Assembly: GCA_964387075.1 (NCBI GenBank)
Contig: CAYLVB010000006.1
Location: 273,877 to 337,876 of the forward strand
Length of the DNA stretch: 64,000 bases
Direction: 5' to 3'
DNA from: PALSA-968 sp964387075
GTDB lineage: Bacteria > Bacteroidota > Bacteroidia > B-17B0 > Aurantibacillaceae
Position 1 is the stretch's first letter, and each line of letters begins with the position of its first letter. Made by a program: the position numbers and the translations under genes. Positions 17,603 to 23,766 of the stretch are shown one piece after another. The notes under the pieces are model-generated. The model saw only the letters and a list, made by a program, of their open reading frames with translations. It was not told the origin of the DNA and did not search any database.

Positions 17603-18435
17603 TAACTACAGAAACGGATTCGAAGTACAAGCACCTCGAAAAGACCGACATCAAAACCTTATTGAAGAACATCAACCGCGAGGACAAAACCGTTCCGTTG
17701 GCGGTTGAGAAAGTAATTCCCCTGATTGAGAAACTGGTAAAAGTTATTGTTTCCAAAATGAAAAAAGGCGGGCGCTTGTTTTACATGGGCGCCGGCACCA
17801 GCGGGCGTTTGGGTATTGTGGATGCGAGTGAATGTCCCCCAACTTATGGCATTGAGCACGGAAGAGTGGTTGGCTTAATAGCCGGCGGCGATGCGGCCAT
17901 ACGAAAGGCTGTTGAGTTTGCCGAGGACAGCGAGACGCAAGGTTGGAAAGACCTGAAGAAATACAAGATCTCAAGTAAAGATGTGGTGATAGGCATTGCC
18001 GCATCCGGCACTACGCCTTATGTAGTTGGCGCTTTGAAAGAATGCAATAAACACAAAATTGTTACCGGCTGCATTACCTGCAACGCCCAAACTCCTGTAG
18101 CCAAAGTAGCGAAACACAAGATCGAAGTGATCACCGGCCCCGAATTTGTTACGGGCAGCACGCGCATGAAGGCCGGCACTGCACAAAAACTGGTGCTGAA
18201 CATGATCTCAACCGCTGTCATGATCAAACTAGGCCGCGTAAAGGGCAATAAAATGGTTGACATGCAGCTGAGCAATAACAAACTCGTAAAGCGCGGCACA
18301 AAAATGCTCATGAAAGAACTGGACCTGGATTTTGATGCAGCGCAGGACCTCTTGTTGAAGCATGGGAGTGTACGGAAGGCGGCAGCTTCTTTCAAAAAAA
18401 CTCCTGCCAAACGTTATGGAAATTTCACGATGTGA
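17602..18435 (+). CDS. murQ: N-acetylmuramic acid 6-phosphate etherase MurQ, start codon apparently lost
   Basis: Cleaves the lactyl ether of MurNAc-6-phosphate in cell-wall recycling. The SIS-fold core is intact: GAGTSGRLGIVDASE, the glutamate-containing segment and TGSTRMKAGT. The recognisable family N-terminus (TETDSKYKHLEK, from about 17608) lies upstream of the first standard start, a TTG at 17662. No ATG, GTG or TTG is in frame between the stop at 17533 and 17662. The codon where the ATG is expected is ATA at 17602, the last base triplet touching the repeat. The gene may start at ATA, at CTG 17584 or at TTG 17662 with a shortened protein. Confidence 0.82.
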   Translation: MTTETDSKYKHLEKTDIKTLLKNINREDKTVPLAVEKVIPLIEKLVKVIVSKMKKGGRLFYMGAGTSGRLGIVDASECPPTYGIEHGRVVGLIAGGDAAIRKAVEFAEDSETQGWKDLKKYKISSKDVVIGIAASGTTPYVVGALKECNKHKIVTGCITCNAQTPVAKVAKHKIEVITGPEFVTGSTRMKAGTAQKLVLNMISTAVMIKLGRVKGNKMVDMQLSNNKLVKRGTKMLMKELDLDFDAAQDLLLKHGSVRKAAASFKKTPAKRYGNFTM

Positions 18436-18459
18436 ACATCTCCATAATAAACCAGGCAA

Positions 18460-18972
18460 ATGAAACTAAAATACTCTCTCTGTGCCCTTTTTATGGGGCT
18501 TTCTCTTTACTTTTCTGCTCAAATAAACCAATTGGATGTGGCCGGCAAAAAGCACGGTAAATGGATCATATACCTGGATAAAAATTGGGCAAAGACCAAA
18601 GATACCACTAAGGCCAGTTATTACCGATATTCCTTCTACGACCATGGCGTTCATGTTTATCCAATGGGCGAATGCGGCGGCAAGGGATACACTTTAAAAG
18701 GACCCGAGGGTAAAATATTGAATGGCGAATACAAATGGTACGACGCCAGGGGCCGTCTCAGTTCGGTACATGAATTTAAAAATGGGGAATATATTTCGTG
18801 CAAGGAATATTTTACTACCGGCGAGTTGCAGCAATATTTTGATTACACCAAAAAGTACCAAGGACAGGAACAATCCTGGTGTGTGACAGTTTACGACAAA
18901 AAAGGGAAAGTGATCCTCGAATCCTACACCTATAAAGACCAAAAAGGCCACTGGCCAAAGATGCGCGGCTAA
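18460..18972 (+). CDS. Secreted MORN/YwqK-like protein
   Basis: 170 residues with a signal peptide (MKLKYSLCALFMGLSLYFSAQ). The mature part has short repeats of the form G.W..Y and NGEY..Y...G.L, typical of MORN or YwqK antitoxin-like repeats (KHGKWIIYL, LNGEYKWYDARGRL). Such modules are common secreted proteins in Bacteroidota with no established function. It sits 24 bases after murQ and may share its transcript. Confidence 0.65.
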   Translation: MKLKYSLCALFMGLSLYFSAQINQLDVAGKKHGKWIIYLDKNWAKTKDTTKASYYRYSFYDHGVHVYPMGECGGKGYTLKGPEGKILNGEYKWYDARGRLSSVHEFKNGEYISCKEYFTTGELQQYFDYTKKYQGQEQSWCVTVYDKKGKVILESYTYKDQKGHWPKMRG

Positions 18973-18999
18973 GGAAAATGCTTATCTTTAAGCCTCTCT

Positions 19000-19383
19000 A
19001 TGAGAACGCTTAAAAATATCAACACCATAGCCCAGTACATTGCGGGGCAACCCAAAGAAGTACAGAAAGGACTCAGGGAATTTCATAGCATCATTAAGAA
19101 AGCAGCTCCGAAAGCCGAAGAAGCGATCAGCTATGGCATGCCTGCTTATAAGTTTCATGGCATACTGGTTTATTTTGCGGTTGCGAAAGAACATTACGGT
19201 TTTTACGCCCTGCCGGGCGCCATCAAAGCTTTTAAGGATCAATTAAACGCCTACGAAACTTCGAAGGGAACCATTCGTTTTCCATTAGACAAACCACTTC
19301 CCAAAAAACTGATCACCGATATCATTAAATATCGTGTGAAAGAGAATTTACTCAAGGAATCACTCAAGAAAAAGAAAAAATGA
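19000..19383 (+). CDS. DUF1801 domain protein
   Basis: 127 residues, cytoplasmic. Pattern of the DUF1801/YdhG family: EEAISYGMPAYKFHG, FYALPGAI, and a Lys-rich end. Members are small alpha/beta proteins, some linked to iron handling in Bacillus. Function here is unassigned. The stop overlaps the next start by 4 bases, so the three genes 19000-20191 form an operon. Confidence 0.8.
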   Translation: MRTLKNINTIAQYIAGQPKEVQKGLREFHSIIKKAAPKAEEAISYGMPAYKFHGILVYFAVAKEHYGFYALPGAIKAFKDQLNAYETSKGTIRFPLDKPLPKKLITDIIKYRVKENLLKESLKKKKK

Positions 19384-19793
19384 CAAAAGAACTCTGGATC
19401 AATCTACCCGTTAAAGACATTGCCCGCTCAACCGCTTTTTACAAAGGCATCGGTTTTACACTCAACGAAAAATATGGCAACAGCGATGTGTCGGCCTCTT
19501 TTATGGTTGGGAGCAAGAACATTATTTTGATGTTGTTCACCGAGCCGGTCTTCCAGGGTTTTGTGCGTCACGAAATAGCCGATCCTAAACAAAGCAGCTC
19601 GGTGTTATTCTCTATAGACGCAGAGAGTCGCGAGGAAATTGACGGGATCGCCGCGAAAGCCGAAAAATTGGGTGGTACTGTGTTCGGCAAGCCCGGCGAA
19701 AACCAGGGCTGGATGTACGGCTGCGGTTTTACCGACCCGGATGGCCATCGTTGGAACGGATTGTATATGGATTTTTCTAAAATGCCTAAATAA
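19380..19793 (+). CDS. VOC (glyoxalase/bleomycin resistance) family protein
   Basis: 137 residues. Two betaalphabetabetabeta units typical of the vicinal oxygen chelate fold: LWINLPVKDIARSTAFYKGIGF at the start, and CGFTDPDGHRWNGLYMD near the end. The usual first metal-binding His is replaced here, since the first strand reads WINLPV. A classical glyoxalase I activity is therefore unlikely. It overlaps both neighbours by 4 and 1 bases. Confidence 0.82.
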   Translation: MTKELWINLPVKDIARSTAFYKGIGFTLNEKYGNSDVSASFMVGSKNIILMLFTEPVFQGFVRHEIADPKQSSSVLFSIDAESREEIDGIAAKAEKLGGTVFGKPGENQGWMYGCGFTDPDGHRWNGLYMDFSKMPK

Positions 19794-20191
19794 TGAAAAA
19801 AAGTTTATTGATCTTCTCAGTGATCCTGGTCGCATGCGGTGGCACAAAACAGGACGACCTAAAGAGCACCTGTTGGTCGAGCAATTTTTATTATTACCAC
19901 AACCAGTATTGCTTCCTCACCGATTCTACCGGCGAGAACCGAGACGGCATGCTGGGTGTTGCCATGGGCGACAGCACCAAATTTCATCCTGACAGTATTT
20001 ACATGGATGATGAAAGGCATTTCACCTATACTTTAAAAGACACCATCCTTACCATAAAAATTGCTAATGAGTACGAAAGGACGTTTTACAGAAAGCTGGA
20101 TAGCGGTCGGGTAAGTTATATTTCTCTACAGGAATACACGTATGGCCGCGAGCAATTGTTTGAGGGTACCAAGACTTCCTCGGATCGTTAG
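19793..20191 (+). CDS. Small lipoprotein of unknown function
   Basis: 132 residues. The lipobox is clear (ILVACGG), so it should be anchored in the envelope. I do not recognise the mature part, which has a CWSSNFYYYHNQYC segment with two cysteines and predicted beta structure (FTYTLKDTILTIKIA). The pattern resembles small copper-resistance or lipocalin-like lipoproteins only loosely. Its ATG overlaps the stop of the VOC gene. Confidence 0.6.
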   Translation: MKKSLLIFSVILVACGGTKQDDLKSTCWSSNFYYYHNQYCFLTDSTGENRDGMLGVAMGDSTKFHPDSIYMDDERHFTYTLKDTILTIKIANEYERTFYRKLDSGRVSYISLQEYTYGREQLFEGTKTSSDR

Positions 20192-20206
20192 GAAAAACAC
20201 AGCTTT

Positions 20207-20305
20207 GTGGGGGACAAGAAAAAAAAGAAAAAGAAGAAGAAGCGCGGTAAATGCTGTAAGTCTTATAAGGATGGGAAGCAGTGTAAGGATTGTCCGTTGA
20301 GATAG
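20207..20305 (+). CDS. Short Lys-rich, Cys-rich protein (32 residues)
   Basis: An open frame from GTG 20207 to TAG 20305 follows the lipoprotein by 15 bases. It encodes nine consecutive lysines, then RGKCCKSYKDGKQCKDCPLR. The four cysteines are spaced CC-x8-C-x2-CP, like a small zinc- or iron-binding knuckle. Such a regular pattern is unlikely by chance. I recall similar short Lys-rich CC..C..CP proteins in Bacteroidota but cannot confirm a family. The exact start is uncertain. Confidence 0.45.
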   Translation: MGDKKKKKKKKKRGKCCKSYKDGKQCKDCPLR

Positions 20306-20330
20306 CTGTCGCGCTTTGCATACCTTAAAT

Positions 20331-20355
20331 TTGAAGTCGCAAATTGCGACTTCAA
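20331..20355. repeat. 25-base near-perfect palindrome at the end of the ORF6N gene
   Basis: Arms TTGAAGTCGCAA (20331-20342) and TTGCGACTTCAA (20344-20355) around a single A. The right arm contains the ORF6N stop codon. The core TTGAAGTCGCA...GCGACTTCAA also occurs inside the same gene at 20671-20697. It may be a terminator for the minus strand, or a protein-binding site. Confidence 0.75.
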
Positions 20356-20906
20356 GATATGGCTCTTTTTTTCTTAGGCACCTTATAGCCGATTTGCCTT
20401 CTTGGCTTTTTATTTTCTTTCCGTTCTGTAAGTTCGTCAAGATAATTAAAGACCACTTCTATATTCTTGGAATTATTATCGGTTCTTTTTTCCAATTTCG
20501 CAATGGCAAGCCTTAACTCGGTATTATCTGTGAGCATCTTTCTGAAATGCGTAAAAATTCTCATAATACGGATATTTACCTGGATAGCCCTATCACTATT
20601 TAGTACGCTGGAAAGCATGAGCACACCGTGCTCGGTAAAAACATAGGGTAACTTGCGGCTTCCGCCCCAACTTGAAGTCGCATTTTGCGACTTCAAGATC
20701 TCTGTTTCTGTTAAATTCAACTGAAACATGAAATCAGAGGGAAAGCGTTTATTATTCCGTCTCACTTGTTCATTCAATCTTTTTGTTTCTACCTGGTACA
20801 ATTCCGCCAGATCACGGTCCAACATCACCTTGTGACCTCTTATGAAGTAGATTTTACTTATAAGCGTTTCATCCGGCATGATCGATAAAAAAGGTGGCTT
20901 TTTCAT
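20352..20906 (-). CDS. ORF6N domain-containing protein
   Basis: 184 residues. The N-terminal ORF6N (phage antirepressor-like DNA-binding) domain has the family motifs FIRGHKVMLDRDLAELYQV, RNNKRFPSDFMFQL, and WGGSRKLPYVFTEHGVLMLS. The C-terminal part is a coiled coil ending FNYLDELTERKE..RRQIGYK. ORF6N proteins are common in Bacteroidota and phages and are thought to bind DNA. The conserved LKSQNATSS segment is encoded by a perfect palindrome, a copy of which sits at the stop codon. The start could also be the in-frame ATG nine codons later. Confidence 0.9.
   Translation of the reverse strand: MKKPPFLSIMPDETLISKIYFIRGHKVMLDRDLAELYQVETKRLNEQVRRNNKRFPSDFMFQLNLTETEILKSQNATSSWGGSRKLPYVFTEHGVLMLSSVLNSDRAIQVNIRIMRIFTHFRKMLTDNTELRLAIAKLEKRTDNNSKNIEVVFNYLDELTERKENKKPRRQIGYKVPKKKRAIS
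20671..20697. repeat. 27-base palindrome inside the ORF6N coding sequence
   Basis: Arms CTTGAAGTCGCA (20671-20682) and TGCGACTTCAAG (20686-20697), three-base centre TTT. It encodes the family-conserved residues LKSQNATS on the minus strand, and shares its core with the palindrome at 20331-20355. Confidence 0.75.
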
Positions 20907-21035
20907 AAAATTCCTTTGATACCCCTAAAAACCACCGGGCATTATCTTGCCCGGCGGCCTTAAAGGTTCAACAAACTCGATCTCGGTCTTTAAAATCACT
21001 TTTTTAGGGTGCAAAACAAAAAAACCACGAAAATC

Positions 21036-21086
21036 TTTGGCAATTTGCTAATTTATTTAGTACCTTAGCGCTAAAATTATTAGCAA
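21036..21086 (+). promoter_or_regulatory. Promoter and operator array of the XRE/S24 repressor gene
   Basis: TTTG at 21036-21039, 21 bases, TACCTTAG at 21061-21068 fits the Bacteroidota promoter, with a leader of only about 10 bases. Overlapping it are CTAA/TTAG half-sites at 21048, 21057, 21065, 21071 and 21080, forming the palindrome TTAGCGCTAA (21065-21074), and a wider inverted pair TTGCTAAT (21045-21052) / ATTAGCAA (21079-21086) that reaches the start codon. This looks like self-repression by the product. Confidence 0.6.
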
Positions 21087-21847
21087 TGACAAAAATAGCC
21101 ACCAACCTGCGGATTTTGAGGAAAATAAAAAATGCCTCCCAGGAGGCAGTTGCCGACGACCTGAACATTCCGCGCTCGCGTTTTGCCTCTTATGAAGAAG
21201 ACAGGGCCGAGCCACCCTACGAAATGCTCATGCAGCTTTCGGATTATTATCACGTATCGATAGACGCTCTGTTGCGGGGCGATTTTTCGAAGACCGACCC
21301 GGATAACCTGATGAAGATCGGGAAGAACAGGTTCCTCTTTCCTATCCTGGTAGATAAGCGGGGAAATGAATACGTGGAGGTGGTGCCTTTGCGCGCTTCG
21401 GCAGGTTATCTGAATGGTTTTGCAGATCCTGAATACATGGAGAAACTTCCGGTGATGAGCTTACCTTTTAACGTGGTTGGAAAACACCGTACGTTTCCTA
21501 TCAAAGGAGATTCCATGCCTCCATTGAAAACGGGAGATTTTGTGGTGACCAAATATGTTGAGAATTTAAGTGAGGTTGTAAGCGGAAAAACTTATATCCT
21601 GCTTACCAAAGATGAAGGCATCGTGTATAAACGCGTGGTCCGTAAGAACAACCTGAATATTTTAGAATTACACTCCGATAACAAAGCCTATGAGCCTTAT
21701 ACCGTAAAAGCACAGGACGTATTGGAAATTTGGGAATTTGTTTGCAGCCTCAATTTATCCGACAAAAAAGACGATGAGATCAACCTCGATAGCGTAATGG
21801 GCATGCTGAAGAGTTTGAAGGTGGAAATGAAGGGGATAAAGAAATAA
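21086..21847 (+). CDS. XRE-family repressor with S24 (LexA-like) autoprotease domain
   Basis: 253 residues. An XRE helix-turn-helix (about 5-62: NLRILRKIKNASQEAVADDL, then a recognition helix) is followed by a linker and a peptidase S24 domain. The self-cleavage features are complete: an Ala-Gly bond at 106-107 (RASAGYLNGF), nucleophile Ser143 (IKGDSMPPLKTGD) and base Lys182 (GIVYKRVV). It should therefore be able to cleave itself when stimulated, as LexA and phage repressors do with RecA. It has its own promoter overlapped by inverted half-sites. A nuclease gene follows on the same strand, so it may control a DNA-damage response. Confidence 0.9.
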   Translation: MTKIATNLRILRKIKNASQEAVADDLNIPRSRFASYEEDRAEPPYEMLMQLSDYYHVSIDALLRGDFSKTDPDNLMKIGKNRFLFPILVDKRGNEYVEVVPLRASAGYLNGFADPEYMEKLPVMSLPFNVVGKHRTFPIKGDSMPPLKTGDFVVTKYVENLSEVVSGKTYILLTKDEGIVYKRVVRKNNLNILELHSDNKAYEPYTVKAQDVLEIWEFVCSLNLSDKKDDEINLDSVMGMLKSLKVEMKGIKK

Positions 21848-21848
21848 T

Positions 21849-22124
21849 AGCGAACTGGTCACATTTCATGGCTGATTCTATTTAATTAATTGATTTTAAA
21901 CTATTTATACCAAATGAACTGGTCACATTTTGTGACCAGTTGCAAAACAATGTTATGAAAGCGCTTCAACTTGATAGAAAAATTCAGAATTGAGAAAAGA
22001 AATTAATGCCTTGGATGCAAAACTTCACGAGGCTTTTCAATATCTCCTTGAAAAGATCGACGCTTTAGCGCCAAAATATACTGACAGGCAAAAGATAGGA
22101 TACAAAAAAGAGCAAAAAGTTTAA
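21849..22124 (+). pseudogene. Decayed remnant of a second ORF6N-family gene
   Basis: No intact gene lies here. The piece at 21990-22124 reads as 44 residues ending FQYLLEKIDALAP...TDRQKIGYKK, closely parallel to the C-terminus of the ORF6N protein at 20352-20906 (FNYLDELTERKE...RRQIGYK). Upstream, in another frame, 21916-21939 reads ELVTFCDQ, which resembles the LVT.CD segment I recall from ORF6N/RhuM-type relatives. A 14-base duplicate of the left arm (AACTGGTCACATTT) lies at 21853-21866. Frameshift and missing N-terminus suggest decay. A short live ORF from TTG 21990 cannot be excluded. Confidence 0.5.
21917..21941. repeat. 25-base perfect palindrome
   Basis: Arms AACTGGTCACA (21917-21927) and TGTGACCAGTT (21931-21941), three-base centre TTT, as in the palindrome at 20671-20697. 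A direct repeat of the left arm is at 21853-21866. It could be a transcription stop for the XRE gene, though no T-run follows, or a binding site. Confidence 0.8.
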
Positions 22125-22173
22125 ATTAGTATAAAGCTTCTGAATCGCAAAGACGGTTACAAAGCAAGAAAAA

Positions 22174-23541
22174 ATGTTCGCTATTATAGACATAGAGACA
22201 TGCGGGGGGAAATTCGAGTTCCGGCGCGGACACATCACGGATATCTGTATTTTAATTCACGACGGGCTGCAGGTAGTGGATAAATTTTGTACACTCATAA
22301 ACCCGCAGTGCAACATCGCTCCCTTCTACGCCAAGCTTTCGGGTATTACCAACGAGATGGTAAAGGATGCCCCTACATTTCCGCAAGTGGCTAAGAAAAT
22401 AATTGAAATGACCGAAGGGAAGATCTTCGTTGCCCATAACGTAGGTTTTGATTATGGTTTTGTGAAAGATGAATTTGCCGCACTGGGTTACAAATACAAA
22501 AGAGACACCCTTTGCACAGTTCGTTTAAGCCGTAAGCTGATACCGGGAAAGGTTTCTTACAGCCTCGGCAACCTCTGCGATTCGTTAGGCATTGAGAACA
22601 AAGCCCGCCACCGTGCCGAAGGGGATGCCGAAGCAACCGCTACCCTCTTCAATAAACTGCTCGAGTTAAAAGCCATGGACCCAAAACATAAGAACAAGGG
22701 GGTGGATGAACTAATGGTAAGACGTATTGACAAGATCAAGGAATACGTGCTTAGGAAATTACCCGAAGCCTGTGGTGTATACTATTTCCTGGACAAGGAT
22801 GGCAACATCATTTATATTGGAAAAAGCCGCAACATGTACAAGCGCGCACTTAGTCATTTCAATTCGCAGGAATACAAAGGAAAAAAAATGCTCAACGAAA
22901 TGTACAACGTGGATTTTGCGCTTACCGGCAGCGAGTTGATCGCCTTATTATTGGAGTCAGAGGAGATCAAGAAGCACAAACCCAAATACAACCGTGTGCG
23001 TAAAGGTTCTGATTTTACGCATTGCATTGATGTATTCAAAGACAAAGCGGGCATCATTAATTTCAAGATCGTTCCTTTTGACGAGGCTGAAAGACCTTTG
23101 CTTTCATTTACCGGTTACGCGGGCGCCAGAGAAAGATTGGATCAATGGATCGATGAACAGGTACTTTGCCTGCGTTATTGCAACCTTGTAAGTGAGGACG
23201 CGGTTTGTTTCAACCACCAGATCAAAAAATGCAACGGCATTTGCAGCGGCGAAGAGGATATTGACGATTACAACAAAAGAGCGGGCGAGCTGGTGGCGCA
23301 GTACAGTTACGAAAAAGAAAATTTCATCGTCTTCGATAAAGGAAAAGCCCGGGGTGAAAAGTCAATGGTGTATGTAAAGGAAGGAAAATACTACGGCTAC
23401 GGATATATCAGCAACGAAAGTACCGTTTCTTCGGTTGAAGAGCTGGAATATGCCGTTAAAAAGCAGATCTATTACCCTGACAGTGATCTATTGGTGCAGG
23501 GATACCTGAAAAGCAAACCCCGAAAGATACTTTCTCTCTGA
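22174..23541 (+). CDS. DnaQ-like exonuclease fused to a GIY-YIG (Cho/UvrC-type) endonuclease
   Basis: 455 residues. The N-terminal DEDDh 3'-5' exonuclease (1-170) has Asp6 and Glu8 (IIDIETCGG), Asp93 (HNVGFDYGF), and His146 and Asp151 (ARHRAEGDAEA). The GIY-YIG domain (about 197-280) has GVYYF...IIYIGKS and the downstream Arg. Residues 280-455 match the rest of the UvrC-N/Cho-like extension, with four cysteines near 330-355. Such fusions are known in several phyla and probably act in nucleotide excision repair, as E. coli Cho does. It is downstream of the S24 repressor. A TTAGTA sequence at 22126-22131 resembles the repressor half-sites. Confidence 0.92.
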   Translation: MFAIIDIETCGGKFEFRRGHITDICILIHDGLQVVDKFCTLINPQCNIAPFYAKLSGITNEMVKDAPTFPQVAKKIIEMTEGKIFVAHNVGFDYGFVKDEFAALGYKYKRDTLCTVRLSRKLIPGKVSYSLGNLCDSLGIENKARHRAEGDAEATATLFNKLLELKAMDPKHKNKGVDELMVRRIDKIKEYVLRKLPEACGVYYFLDKDGNIIYIGKSRNMYKRALSHFNSQEYKGKKMLNEMYNVDFALTGSELIALLLESEEIKKHKPKYNRVRKGSDFTHCIDVFKDKAGIINFKIVPFDEAERPLLSFTGYAGARERLDQWIDEQVLCLRYCNLVSEDAVCFNHQIKKCNGICSGEEDIDDYNKRAGELVAQYSYEKENFIVFDKGKARGEKSMVYVKEGKYYGYGYISNESTVSSVEELEYAVKKQIYYPDSDLLVQGYLKSKPRKILSL

Positions 23542-23611
23542 AAACCCAATAAAATTCCACAAATTAATCGGCTATTATACCACCTTGGTCGGATTTAATG
23601 GGCATGCTAGT

Positions 23612-23619
23612 TACTTTTG
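23612..23619 (+). promoter_or_regulatory. Candidate -7 element for the small membrane protein gene
   Basis: TACTTTTG is a perfect TAnnTTTG match, 30 bases before the ATG at 23650. A CTTG at 23584-23587 is slightly too far for a standard -33 box. Confidence 0.5.
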
Positions 23620-23649
23620 GATACATTTACCGCTCTTTAAAAGCTAACT

Positions 23650-23766
23650 ATGAAAACCATTTTGACCGCTCGTACCGAAATTAAGAAAAGAAAACGCGAA
23701 CAAGTTGCTTTGGTTGTTTTGATAGCTGCCGTGGTTACAATGATCGTAGCGATCGTCAAATTTTAG
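23650..23766 (+). CDS. Small single-pass membrane protein (38 residues)
   Basis: ATG 23650 to TAG 23766 encodes a basic N-terminus (EIKKRKREQ) followed by a hydrophobic helix of about 18 residues (VALVVLIAAVVTMIVAIV). By the positive-inside rule the N-terminus is cytoplasmic. A -7 element at the right distance supports expression. The stop overlaps the stop of the convergent SpoIIE gene by three bases. No family is recognised. Confidence 0.55.
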   Translation: MKTILTARTEIKKRKREQVALVVLIAAVVTMIVAIVKF

